From Thiocapsa sp. (lineage in GTDB: Bacteria > Pseudomonadota > Gammaproteobacteria > Chromatiales > Chromatiaceae), in assembly GCF_022340925.1 (NCBI RefSeq), contig NZ_JAJDNA010000119.1, positions 1-58,943 on the forward strand: a DNA stretch of 58,943 bases, written 5' to 3'. How positions within the stretch are numbered: position 1 is the first letter of the stretch; each line of letters begins with the position of its first letter. Shown here piece by piece: positions 44,510 through 52,819 of this stretch. The notes under the pieces were generated by a model. The model did no database searches. It was not told the origin of the DNA and saw only the letters and a list, made by a program, of their open reading frames with translations. The position numbers were made by a program, and so were the translations under genes.

Positions 44510-44628
44510 TTGACAAGCGAAGCAGCACATAAGAAACTGTTGATGTACTGAAGCTACCGGCTTCGGTGCACTCCTCCATCCTCCTTTGGTGGTAACTTCG
44601 AAGCGCGACGCCCGTCGCGCTTTTTTTT
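44510..44628 (+). ncRNA. Candidate small RNA between msrA and a DUF2934 gene
   Basis: TTGACA at 44510-44515 is followed by an AT-richer tract (CATAAGAAACTG, 44528-44539) that could hold a -10, though no close match at ideal spacing exists. About 60 bases later, AAGCGCGAC (44601-44609) and GTCGCGCTT (44613-44621 with the first T of the tail) form a nine-pair stem with a GCCC-type loop, followed by eight T. No open frame on the + strand ends here, so a transcript of about 90 bases with its own terminator is the simplest reading. Exact 5' end is unknown. Confidence 0.5.
44601..44628 (+). terminator. Strong intrinsic terminator with no upstream gene
   Basis: A nine-pair GC-rich stem (AAGCGCGAC / GTCGCGCTT) is followed by a run of eight T. 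The nearest + strand gene upstream is more than 6 kb away, so it terminates an unannotated transcript. Confidence 0.85.
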
Positions 44629-44831
44629 GCCTCCGTCTCGGACAGGACCCGGGTCGTAACATGGCAGACCGTCGTCGTGCCGGGTCGGGAAGGGATGCAC
44701 TCCGATTTCAGGCGCTGAAGCGGCTGACAATGAAGGAAGCGGGAGACCCTGCCTTCCGGTTCCGCGCTGAGTTTCCGCCAGCATGGCCGATACGTCAGCG
44801 TCTCCCGAGCGCCGCGTGCGGGCTTGGGGAA

Positions 44832-45095
44832 TCAGATGTGCTGCGACCAAGGCGAGGATTCAGTGCTCAGCTTAAGCGCATTGCGGATCCCCTCGACCAC
44901 GTCGGCCGGGGATGGAGGGAACAGATGGTCTCGGATCATTCGGTCGATGACCCGCTCGGCACGCAGCCAGTCCTCATCCGCCCCGCCGGGAGCGAAACCC
45001 CGCCGCTCGGCGAGATAATAGGCTGCAATCGCGATCATCTCGTGACGCTGCTCAGCGGTTGGAGCCATCGGGGCCGGTGGGCGAGGTCTGTTCAT
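44832..45095 (-). CDS. DUF2934-family small protein
   Basis: This 87-residue protein has the DUF2934 helix pair EMIAIAAYYLAERRGFAPGGADEDWLRAERVIDRM, with the invariant W-x-x-A-E. The N-terminal 15 residues are Pro/Arg-rich. ATG 45095 is preceded by GAGGTG; a GTG 12 bases upstream is another option. Members are small cytosolic proteins with no established function. It is read away from the DUF2760-Hsp70 pair. Confidence 0.8.
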   Translation of the reverse strand: MNRPRPPAPMAPTAEQRHEMIAIAAYYLAERRGFAPGGADEDWLRAERVIDRMIRDHLFPPSPADVVEGIRNALKLSTESSPWSQHI

Positions 45096-45303
45096 CGGCC
45101 GGGACACCTCTATCTGACCTGTTTCTGGCGTTTGCTCGAGTGCTGATTATGCCATCGGGGGCCTCTGGAAGGCGCGTTGCGTTTCCCCTCCACAATCGCA
45201 GGTCGAGCGGCGGCGAGCAGCGCGGTAACATGCACATCGCAGGCTGGCCCGAGCGGGCGAGACCTCGGCAATCAGTTATCTCGACAGTCAAGAGGATGCT
45301 TTC

Positions 45304-45855
45304 ATGGGCTCAGCAGCGCCTTCCTTTTTTCGGAGGGCATTCATCGCCTTTACGAGTTTTCGGCGTGCCTTGAAGGATCCGGGCTTCGCCCAGGCCGTCT
45401 CCGCGCTCGCCAAGGCAGAGGCGGGTCGTCCCCAGGCGCGACCGGCCGGCCCCGCGACTGTGCCTTTGGCGGCGGCTCAACCGGACTCTGCTCTCCTGCT
45501 GCTTGGTCTGCTGCAAAAGGAAGGGCGCTTGCTGGATTTTCTGAAGGAGGATATCAAGACCTATTCAGACCAAGAGGTCGGCGCGGCGGCGCGGATCGTG
45601 CACCAAGGTTGTCAGCAGGTCTTGAACGCGCATCTCAAGATCGCCCCGGTGCGCGACGAGCCTGAGGGCAGTCGCGTGACCCTGGAGCCGGGTTTCGATG
45701 CATCGGCGATGCGTCCGACAGGCAACGTTGTCGGGGACCCGCCGTTCGTGGGTGCGCTGGTGCACCGTGGCTGGCGCGTCGTCGAAATGGACCTGCCGCG
45801 AGTCACCGGCGGGCATGATTTGCGCATCCTGGCAGCGGCAGAGGTGGAGCTGTGA
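45304..45855 (+). CDS. DUF2760-domain protein
   Basis: This 183-residue protein has an N-terminal variable part (about 1-60, Ala/Pro-rich) and a C-terminal DUF2760 domain: ALLLLGLLQKEGRLLDFLKEDIKTYSDQEVGAAARIVHQGCQQVLNAHLKI, then VTLEPGFDA and FVGALVHRGWRVVEMDLP. The start of the protein is basic and amphipathic but not a clear membrane helix. It overlaps the Hsp70-like gene by GTGA, so they are translated together. DUF2760 genes are regularly found next to atypical Hsp70s. A co-chaperone role is plausible but unproved. Confidence 0.87.
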   Translation: MGSAAPSFFRRAFIAFTSFRRALKDPGFAQAVSALAKAEAGRPQARPAGPATVPLAAAQPDSALLLLGLLQKEGRLLDFLKEDIKTYSDQEVGAAARIVHQGCQQVLNAHLKIAPVRDEPEGSRVTLEPGFDASAMRPTGNVVGDPPFVGALVHRGWRVVEMDLPRVTGGHDLRILAAAEVEL

Positions 45856-47699
45856 GCGAAAAACATTATGCCGTCGGCCTCGACCTGGGAACCACGCATT
45901 GCGCCCTGGCCTTCGTGGATTCCGACAAGAGCGAGGGCGAAGACATCCTGCAGGGTCTCGTCGCGATTCCACAGCTCACCGCACCTGGGTCTGTGGAGGC
46001 GCGCCCGCTGTTGCCCTCCTGTCTCTATCTCCCCCACCCGGACGAATTCAAGGCCACGGATTTGGGACTGCCCTGGGAGACGGAACCCGACCGGATCTGC
46101 GGCGAGTTGGCGCGCAATCAAGGGACGACAACGCCAATCCGTCTGGTCTCCAGCGCCAAGAGCTGGCTCTGCCATCCGGATGTCGACCGCAAGGCGGCGA
46201 TTCTGCCGGCTGGCGCGGCGGATGAGATCCCGCAGATCTCGCCGTTCGATGCGACGGTGCACTACCTCGCGCATCTTCGCAACGCCTGGAACGGGCAGTT
46301 TCCTTATGATCCGTTGAGTCGCCAGGAGGTCACGGTCACCGTTCCGGCCTCCTTCGACCCGGCCGCACGCGAGCTCACCGCCGAGGCCGCGCGCGCCATC
46401 GGTATCGCGCACCTGGTTCTCCTCGAAGAGCCCCAGGCGGCCCTCTACAGCTGGGTCAACGCAAGCAGCGGCGACTGGCGTCAGCAGGTGCGGGTCGGCG
46501 ACGTCATCCTCGTGGTGGACGTGGGCGGGGGAACCACCGACCTGTCTCTGATCGCGGTTACCGAGCAGAACGGCGCTCTGGAGCTGACGCGGGTCGCCGT
46601 CGGCGAGCACATCCTCCTCGGCGGCGACAACATGGATCTCACACTGGCACACCTGTTGAAGCAGAAACTGGGAAGAACGGGTGTCGAGCTCGACCGCTGG
46701 CAGTTGCAGGCCCTCACGCATGGTTGCCGAATCGCCAAAGAGTCCCTGCTCGCCGACACCGACCTCGACCGCATCCCGGTGGTGGTGCCCAGCCGCGGCT
46801 CGCGCCTGATCGGCGGCAGTATCCGCACCGAGCTGACCCGCGAAGAGGTGCAGTCGACCTTGATCGAGGGGTTTTTCCCAGCGGTCGATTCAAGCAGTCG
46901 GCCAGCCAATCGACCTCGCGGTGCGCTCACCAAGGTCGGTCTGCCATATGCGCAGGACCCCGCCGTCACACGCCACCTCGCCGCGTTCCTGGGCCGTCAG
47001 ACCGGGGCAACGGAAGACCTCGCCGGGTTCGTTGCACCGGCAGCGGGAGCGAGCTTTCTCCATCCGACCGCCGTCCTTTTCAACGGCGGCGTCTTCAAGG
47101 CGGAGCAACTGCAGGCGCGAGTCGTCGAGGTGCTCAACCAATGGTTGGCCGCCGAGGACGCACCGCCGGCACGCCTGCTGAAAGCTCAAGATCTCGACCT
47201 GGCCGTCGCCCGCGGGGCTGCTTTCTACGCCCATGTACGTCGACATGGAGGGGTACGGATCCGCGGCGGCACGTCCCACTCGTACTATGTCGGGGTGGAA
47301 AGCGCAGCCCCCGCCATCCCGGGCATGGAGCCCGAAATCCAAGCACTCTGTCTGGTGCCTTTCGGGCTGGAAGAGGGCTCGGAGCCGGTCGCTGCGCCCC
47401 AGGAGTTCGGCCTCGTGGTCGGCGAGCCAGTGCGTTTCCGTTTCTTCGGATCCAGTGTTCGCCGAGAAGACCAGGTCGGAGAGCTGCTCGAAGAGTGGCC
47501 CGAAGATGAGCTGGACGAGCTTGACGAGATCCAGACCACGCTGCCCGCCAAAGACCATAAGAAGGGCGAGGTGGTTGCCGTCCGACTACAGGCCACGGTC
47601 ACCGAGGTCGGGACCTTGGAGCTCACGGCCATCCCGGTCGGCGCTCCCGGCCAGCACTGGAATATCGCCTTCAATACGCGTGGCCGAAGCGGTGAATAA
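45852..47699 (+). CDS. Atypical Hsp70-family protein
   Basis: This 615-residue protein has an Hsp70/actin-type ATPase: YAVGLDLGTTHCALAFVD (phosphate 1), VTVPASFDPAARELTAEAA, ILVVDVGGGTTDLSLI (phosphate 2) and a C-terminal adenosine motif (FNGGVFKAEQL). The substrate-binding part (about 440-615) diverges from DnaK and ends without the EEVD-like tail or lid length of DnaK. It starts with GTG 45852 overlapping the DUF2760 stop. No DnaJ or GrpE gene is close. In other genomes a second, larger Hsp70-like gene (DUF3731) often follows; here the next gene is convergent, so that partner is missing from this locus. Confidence 0.88.
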   Translation: MSEKHYAVGLDLGTTHCALAFVDSDKSEGEDILQGLVAIPQLTAPGSVEARPLLPSCLYLPHPDEFKATDLGLPWETEPDRICGELARNQGTTTPIRLVSSAKSWLCHPDVDRKAAILPAGAADEIPQISPFDATVHYLAHLRNAWNGQFPYDPLSRQEVTVTVPASFDPAARELTAEAARAIGIAHLVLLEEPQAALYSWVNASSGDWRQQVRVGDVILVVDVGGGTTDLSLIAVTEQNGALELTRVAVGEHILLGGDNMDLTLAHLLKQKLGRTGVELDRWQLQALTHGCRIAKESLLADTDLDRIPVVVPSRGSRLIGGSIRTELTREEVQSTLIEGFFPAVDSSSRPANRPRGALTKVGLPYAQDPAVTRHLAAFLGRQTGATEDLAGFVAPAAGASFLHPTAVLFNGGVFKAEQLQARVVEVLNQWLAAEDAPPARLLKAQDLDLAVARGAAFYAHVRRHGGVRIRGGTSHSYYVGVESAAPAIPGMEPEIQALCLVPFGLEEGSEPVAAPQEFGLVVGEPVRFRFFGSSVRREDQVGELLEEWPEDELDELDEIQTTLPAKDHKKGEVVAVRLQATVTEVGTLELTAIPVGAPGQHWNIAFNTRGRSGE

Positions 47700-47740
47700 G
47701 TCAGGGACGGGCGCTCGCAAGGCCACCTCGACCCGCCCTC

Positions 47741-49831
47741 TCAAGTCGCGCGGGCGGGGAGTGGAGCGAGGGAGATGGGGGCCGGCTGAGTCGCCCAGAG
47801 AAGCAGGTGAAGCTCCTCGAGCCCGTCGCGATGAGACAAGAGCTCCCGCTTCTCAGATGGCGTCAAGCTCTGCGGACCCTCGTCCTGGAGCTGGAAGATC
47901 AAGCCCTCCAGATAGTGCCGACGCCGGCGATTGGGGACCTCCTCCGGCAAGAGTGAGACATGCAGCGCATAGGCGCAGGGATCGATGACGGCGCGGTACC
48001 AGAGATCTCCTGCCATCTCGCCGGAGCAGAGTGGGCCAGCGACGGCTCCCAGGTTTTCGGACAGGAGCTGCAACACGCGTGGCGGCATGGATTCCTCCGG
48101 GGTGAGAAAGAGCCCGGCCGCACGGGCCCGCTGGCCCGGCCAGACCCGGCTGGTCGCCATCGAGACCGGGATTGCGAGCAGCATCCCTGCCAGCACCGGC
48201 GTAAACCACCAAAAAAACGCCGGGACATAGAAATAGGTCAGCACCCCGGTGGCGACACCCAATAGGGTCTGGTCGCCATGGGCCGCAAGCGCCTCGGCGA
48301 ATCCGGTCTGGTGGTCACCGCGTTGTTGCGGCGGCCAGCCAACGATCCGGCGCAGCAGGATCGCGCCGACAAACTTGCTCTGAAAGAGCATGAGGACCGG
48401 CGCGTAGAGGACCGAGAGCAGGCTCTCGATCAGGACGCTGAGCGTTGCCCGCGGCAATCCGCCGTAGGCCGCCCTCAACCTCGGCCGGACCCCGAGCAGC
48501 ACCAAAGCAAAGAGCTTCGGCAGAAAGAGCATGGCGAGGGTGACCCAAAGCACCGTGGTCATCTCGACCACGTAGGACACCGGCCAGATGGGTAGCAGAT
48601 AATCCCCGAAGAAATAAACTGGTGCGTCCAGGCTGTCCAGATATGCCTGAACACCGGTGAGCAGCAGAAACAACAGCCACAGCGGGGATGCCATGTACGA
48701 CATCACCCCCATCGCGAGGTGAACCCGGTTCAAAGGTTTGAACCCCTCGGCAAAGACCAGCCGCACATGCTGGAGGTTCCCCTGACACCACCGTCGGTCG
48801 CGTTTGGCATAATCGATCAGGGTCGGCGGTATCTCCTCGTAGCTGCCGCCCAGGTCGTATGCAAGCCAGACCTTCCAGCCGGCGCGACGCAGAAGCGCCG
48901 CCTCGACGAAGTCATGGCTGAGGATCTCCCCACCAAAAGGCTCCCGCCCGGGCAACTCCGGCAATCCACAATGAGCCGCAAAAGCCTCGACCCGGATGAT
49001 CGCATTGTGGCCCCAGTAGTTGCTTGTGTCGCCCTGCCAGTAGCTCAACCCGGCAACGAAGATGCGCCCGTAGAGGCTGCTTGCGAACTGGAGTACACGG
49101 GCAAAGAGAGACACCCGATTGACAGGGACCGGTGGAACCTGAAGCAAGGCCACATCCGGGTGCTGTTCCATGCGGGCCACCATCTCGAGGACGGTGGAGC
49201 CGGACATCAGGCTGTCGGCATCGAGAACGATCATGTAGCGGTAACGACCGCCCCATCGGCGACAGAAATCGGCGAGGTTCCCACTCTTACGACTGGTGTT
49301 TTCGACCCGGTTGCGATAGAAGACGCGCGCTGGGTGGCCAAGCTCCACAGCCCATTTTCGCCATTGCATCTCCTCCTCGACCCAGATGTCGGGGTCTCGC
49401 GTATCACTGAGCACGAAGATCTCGAACCCAGCGGCCCGCCCGGTCTCCTGCAACGACTGCTCGATCGCGCGCAGACCCGCGAAGACGCGTGCGGGATCCT
49501 CGTTGTACACAGGCATCACAAGGGCTGTCTTGAAACCCATGGGAGGGTCCTTGGGACGGCTGGCGTGGACGTCGTCACTCGCGGGTTGCCCGTGGTCCTG
49601 ACGCAGGAGCAGGATGAAACCGATTGCGGCCGTCCAGAAGGACGCACTGATCCAGAGAATCAGAACCGCGTAGAGCAGCAGCAGTATGAATTCCAGCGGT
49701 GTGGTCCCACCCTCCTGGAACACGCCGCTCAACAAACTCATGGCGCCGAGCGTCGTGAGGAGCACTAGACCGAAGTAGATGACTCGACGGTACCCAGGGT
49801 CGGGATGACGGACCGAGGATGTTCGTGTCAT
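47741..49831 (-). CDS. opgH: Osmoregulated periplasmic glucan glucosyltransferase OpgH, short N terminus
   Basis: This 696-residue membrane enzyme builds the beta-1,2-glucan backbone of periplasmic glucans from UDP-glucose. Its GT2 motifs are VMPVYNEDPARV, VLDADSLMSG, LSHDFVEAALLRRAG and the (Q/R)xxRW signature in KRDRRWCQGN. Two helices precede the catalytic loop and about five follow. E. coli OpgH has 847 residues with a ~140-residue cytoplasmic N-terminal region that senses UDP-glucose and contacts FtsZ; this protein starts almost at its first membrane helix and lacks it. ATG 49831 overlaps the upstream small gene by ATGA. Confidence 0.94.
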   Translation of the reverse strand: MTRTSSVRHPDPGYRRVIYFGLVLLTTLGAMSLLSGVFQEGGTTPLEFILLLLYAVLILWISASFWTAAIGFILLLRQDHGQPASDDVHASRPKDPPMGFKTALVMPVYNEDPARVFAGLRAIEQSLQETGRAAGFEIFVLSDTRDPDIWVEEEMQWRKWAVELGHPARVFYRNRVENTSRKSGNLADFCRRWGGRYRYMIVLDADSLMSGSTVLEMVARMEQHPDVALLQVPPVPVNRVSLFARVLQFASSLYGRIFVAGLSYWQGDTSNYWGHNAIIRVEAFAAHCGLPELPGREPFGGEILSHDFVEAALLRRAGWKVWLAYDLGGSYEEIPPTLIDYAKRDRRWCQGNLQHVRLVFAEGFKPLNRVHLAMGVMSYMASPLWLLFLLLTGVQAYLDSLDAPVYFFGDYLLPIWPVSYVVEMTTVLWVTLAMLFLPKLFALVLLGVRPRLRAAYGGLPRATLSVLIESLLSVLYAPVLMLFQSKFVGAILLRRIVGWPPQQRGDHQTGFAEALAAHGDQTLLGVATGVLTYFYVPAFFWWFTPVLAGMLLAIPVSMATSRVWPGQRARAAGLFLTPEESMPPRVLQLLSENLGAVAGPLCSGEMAGDLWYRAVIDPCAYALHVSLLPEEVPNRRRRHYLEGLIFQLQDEGPQSLTPSEKRELLSHRDGLEELHLLLWATQPAPISLAPLPARAT

Positions 49832-50409
49832 GACGTCCGTCCCGGATCGGCAGGCTGATGGGGGCGCTCCGCTGGTTTCCCCCGAAGGACCTTCGCGATC
49901 GATCGAACGAGGCGGTGACAACACGGCCCAATCCGCTGGGGCACCATCGACAAGGGTGCCGGCTCGGGTGCCGGTGAGAGACTCGCCGCGATGATGCGCT
50001 CGCCCAGTGGCTCGTCGACGCGCCCCGACCAGACGGCCACCCAGCCCTCGACCACGCCACCCAGTACCGCGGCTCGCGCCATCCGTTGTTGTGGCTCGGG
50101 AACACCCGGCCCGAGCTGAGCCGCGATCCAAGCGTCGAGCAGTGCTGCGGTCGCCTCGATCCCTGTCTCGGTTGCGTCCGCCACAAGGTGTGTCGACACC
50201 CGTCGAACGAATCGACTGCGGATCGCTTCGATGAGGCGGGCATGGTCTCGGTGGTCGCGGACCCCAAGTGCTCGCAGATAGTGCGCTACCCGGGGCATCG
50301 CCTGCTCCCAATCCTGCAGCGATGCACCGACCGGCGGGCCCGCCGATGAATCAACCTCGACGCCGAGATCCGACAGATCGGCGCCATTGCCAATCACTGG
50401 GGGACCCAC
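49828..50409 (-). CDS. Unknown protein encoded between opgG and opgH
   Basis: This ~193-residue protein is encoded between opgG and opgH, overlapping opgG by 16 bases and opgH by four. GTG 50409 has GGAG six bases before it; a TTG at 50421 is an alternative. It looks cytosolic and alpha-helical: LQDWEQAMPRVAHYLRALG, LIEAIRSRFVRRVSTHL and LLDAWIAAQLG. The C terminus is Pro/Arg-rich (RGKPAERPHQPADPGR). I recognise no family. Its position, coupling and the missing N-terminal region of OpgH suggest a separate regulator or substitute domain for OpgH; this is inference. Confidence 0.75.
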   Translation of the reverse strand: MGPPVIGNGADLSDLGVEVDSSAGPPVGASLQDWEQAMPRVAHYLRALGVRDHRDHARLIEAIRSRFVRRVSTHLVADATETGIEATAALLDAWIAAQLGPGVPEPQQRMARAAVLGGVVEGWVAVWSGRVDEPLGERIIAASLSPAPEPAPLSMVPQRIGPCCHRLVRSIAKVLRGKPAERPHQPADPGRTS

Positions 50410-51959
50410 TCGAAGCTCCAAGTCTCGGTGAGCACGTCATTACCTTGATACAGGAAACCACGCAGCTCGGCCGATCGACCCCGCTCAGGATTGAGCTCGA
50501 CGAACAGCCGCCACCCCCCCGTCTCTGGATTATGTTGCACGACTGGTGGTGAGAGGTCACCGGTCGAAGCGGTCACGGTCGCCATCAAGGGCGAATCGGG
50601 CGGCAAGCTTGCCAGCGTCTCGCCGACGAAATCGACCACAAACTTGCGCCGGCTTGAATCCAGGACGTCCGTGCCGCCGCCACCGATGCGGGTCGCCAGG
50701 GTTCGTCCGCCGGTCAGGCGCGCCTCGGGATTGGCAGAAAACCGCAGGCGATATGCAAACTCCATCTCGTCACCGGCCCCGACGCGGCGCTCGGGGGTCC
50801 AGTAGGCGACGATGTTGTCGTACTTCTCTGCCGTGCTCGGGATCTCCACCAACTCCACGACGCCCTTGCCCCAATCTCCGAGGGGCTCGACCTGCGCGCT
50901 CGGGCGGTTGTGATAGTGGGCCTCAAGGTCCTGGTAGTGGGCGAAGTCCCGGTCGCGCTGCAGGAGACCGAACAGACGTGGATTCTCGACCTGGAAGTTG
51001 CTGATGCGCAGTCCAAGCGGATTGACCAGCGGCCTCCAGATCCGCTCGCCCGTCCCGCTCTCGATAATGAGCCCATCCGAATCATGGACCTCGGGGCGAA
51101 AATCATCCATGTACCGCTCGGTCAGCTCGCCGTGCAGAAACATGCTGGTCAAGGGGGCGATGCCGAATTTCTCGACGGATTCTCGAAAATAGAGGTGGGC
51201 CTTGACGTCCATGGTCGTGTCGGGCCCAGGCTTGATCACGAAGACATATGCCCCGGCGACCCTGGGACTGTCCAACAGCGCATAAAGCGTGATCTCGACG
51301 GCATCCTCATGCGGTCTTTCGAGCCAGAACTCGCGAAACACGGGGAACTCTTCGCGTGTCGCCAACCCGGTATCGATCGCCAGACCACGTGCCGTGATCC
51401 CGTAGTTGAGATGTTGCGCCACGGCGCGGAAGTAGCTGGCGCCGAGGAAAACCGCGACCTCATCGAACAGATCGTCGCGATTGATCGGGAACAGCAAACG
51501 CAGACCGGCGAAACCAAGGTCGTGGGGGATGTCTCCGGAGACCGGGTTCTCGCCATAGTCGAACATCTGGGTCGAGAACTCGACCGGAGTCACCGCGCCT
51601 TGATCGATGACGTTGATGCTCACCCGGTCCTGGAACATGAAGCCACGGTGGAAGAACTGGACCTGAAAAGGCAGTCCGTCCTCGCGCCATAGTGAGTGAC
51701 CGCGGTTGAACCGGATATCGCGGAAACCGTCGTAATCCAGGGACGCAAACACCTCCGGGAGCTGGGGCGCGTCCCTCTGGTAAGGCGCCTCGGCGAGCTC
51801 GGCGGCGCGCCGGACCACGCTTGCGAATGTGAAGACCCCCGGCACACCTTCGTCGTCCGGCGCTGCGGATGGCTGGCAAAAACCTTCGGCGCCAAGGGCC
51901 ATCGCCAGGGCAACGAAGAGGCCGGCCGAGATTCGTTTGGGATCTCTTAAGTGGTTCAT
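50394..51959 (-). CDS. opgG: Periplasmic glucan biosynthesis protein OpgG
   Basis: This 521-residue periplasmic protein begins with a signal peptide (about 1-28, ending near GFCQPS). It has the N-terminal FTFASVVRRAAELA and a beta-sandwich with DYDGFRDIRFNRGHSLWRE, GASYFRAVAQHLNYGITARGLAIDTG and NPLGLRISNFQVENPRLFGLLQRDRDF. It is required for making branched or processed osmoregulated glucans. Length matches E. coli OpgG (511). Two close genes follow on the same strand. ATG 51959 was chosen; upstream in-frame sequence has no similarity. Confidence 0.94.
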   Translation of the reverse strand: MNHLRDPKRISAGLFVALAMALGAEGFCQPSAAPDDEGVPGVFTFASVVRRAAELAEAPYQRDAPQLPEVFASLDYDGFRDIRFNRGHSLWREDGLPFQVQFFHRGFMFQDRVSINVIDQGAVTPVEFSTQMFDYGENPVSGDIPHDLGFAGLRLLFPINRDDLFDEVAVFLGASYFRAVAQHLNYGITARGLAIDTGLATREEFPVFREFWLERPHEDAVEITLYALLDSPRVAGAYVFVIKPGPDTTMDVKAHLYFRESVEKFGIAPLTSMFLHGELTERYMDDFRPEVHDSDGLIIESGTGERIWRPLVNPLGLRISNFQVENPRLFGLLQRDRDFAHYQDLEAHYHNRPSAQVEPLGDWGKGVVELVEIPSTAEKYDNIVAYWTPERRVGAGDEMEFAYRLRFSANPEARLTGGRTLATRIGGGGTDVLDSSRRKFVVDFVGETLASLPPDSPLMATVTASTGDLSPPVVQHNPETGGWRLFVELNPERGRSAELRGFLYQGNDVLTETWSFEWVPQ

Positions 51960-52819
51960 GTTCGAGAGTGCCAGGTTCTTCAGTCTTTTGGGTAACGAGC
52001 CGAAAACGGCAACAATTTCCAGCCTCCTGGCAGGCTCCATCCCGCTTGAAGGTCGAGCTGCCAGGCCTCTGGAGGGGGCGTCCGCCGGAGCCGGGCATTG
52101 GGGTGTCCAAGTCGCGGTCCGTGCCCCTGGATGCGGGCTCGCCGCCTGCGCACGGACCAGCCGGCCCGCGGTAAGCACCGCGAAGGTGAGAACAACGCTG
52201 GCCTGCGACGCGGCGGCTATCCCGAGCAGGATGCCTGCTATACCATCTCCATCGCTGCCAGGCCGGCAAATTTGCCGGGACATGTTAAGGTAATGCCGGT
52301 CCGGCGTGAAGTCCCCTGCACCGCTTGCCAAGCCCCGATCCAGCTCAGGAGAGCGCGCTCAGGGGCATGCAATACGCCGCGCCAGGCTCGTATTGGCTCC
52401 TCGGCTCGCCTGCCTCCCGACGGGTTCCGTCGCCGGGCAGCAGGAGGGCCCACCGAGTCCCTTTGGCGCTGCCGAAGGCGGTGCAAGCACTAAGTGGGAG
52501 TGTCGAGCTGAACGGACGCGGCGACAGGCTCCCCCGACGGACATGCGCGGGTACACGACCGGCAAAGGGGGGCGACGCCGTCAGCGGCCGCCGAAAACAA
52601 TCAGGTTGCACGGCGGTCACGGCGCGTGGCAGCCGCGAAGCAACCAACCCCACAATCCGCGCGGGATGAGACGTGCGATCGCGCGCGGCCGATTTTGCCG
52701 TGAGGCTATACTCACGCGCGGCCAGCGTCATCCGCGATGTTGAGCCAGGGCTGTCGGGGCCGTCGTCGCGCACCCCGCCGGCACTCGATTTCCCTGATCA
52801 CGACGGACCCTGCCCCACC
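51960..52819. other. Long divergent intergenic region, no gene seen
   Basis: These 860 bases separate opgG (-) from an ABC-transporter gene (+). Several open frames cross it on both strands, but they are Arg/Ala/Pro-rich and overlap one another, as expected from GC-rich non-coding DNA. I find no tRNA, repeat array or T-tailed hairpin. A TATACT at 52705-52710 lacks a matching -35. The size leaves room for regulated promoters or an RNA, but nothing specific can be shown. Confidence 0.45.

Larger units (their letters stand above)
44355..44831. other. Intergenic region with a candidate small RNA
   Basis: These 477 bases lie between msrA (start side) and the DUF2934 gene (3' side). They hold no convincing protein gene. 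They contain a TTGACA element and an intrinsic terminator on the + strand that belong to no annotated gene; these are listed separately as a candidate small RNA. Confidence 0.5.

Noticed and set aside
44586..45146. 186-codon + strand frame running through the candidate small RNA terminator and the DUF2934 gene
   Set aside because: It starts inside the terminator region, has no motif, and is antisense to a DUF2934 gene with clear conserved residues.
51829..52743. Several 100-150-codon frames in the opgG/ABC divergent region
   Set aside because: They overlap on both strands, are Arg/Ala/Pro-rich and carry no domain; treated as non-coding.
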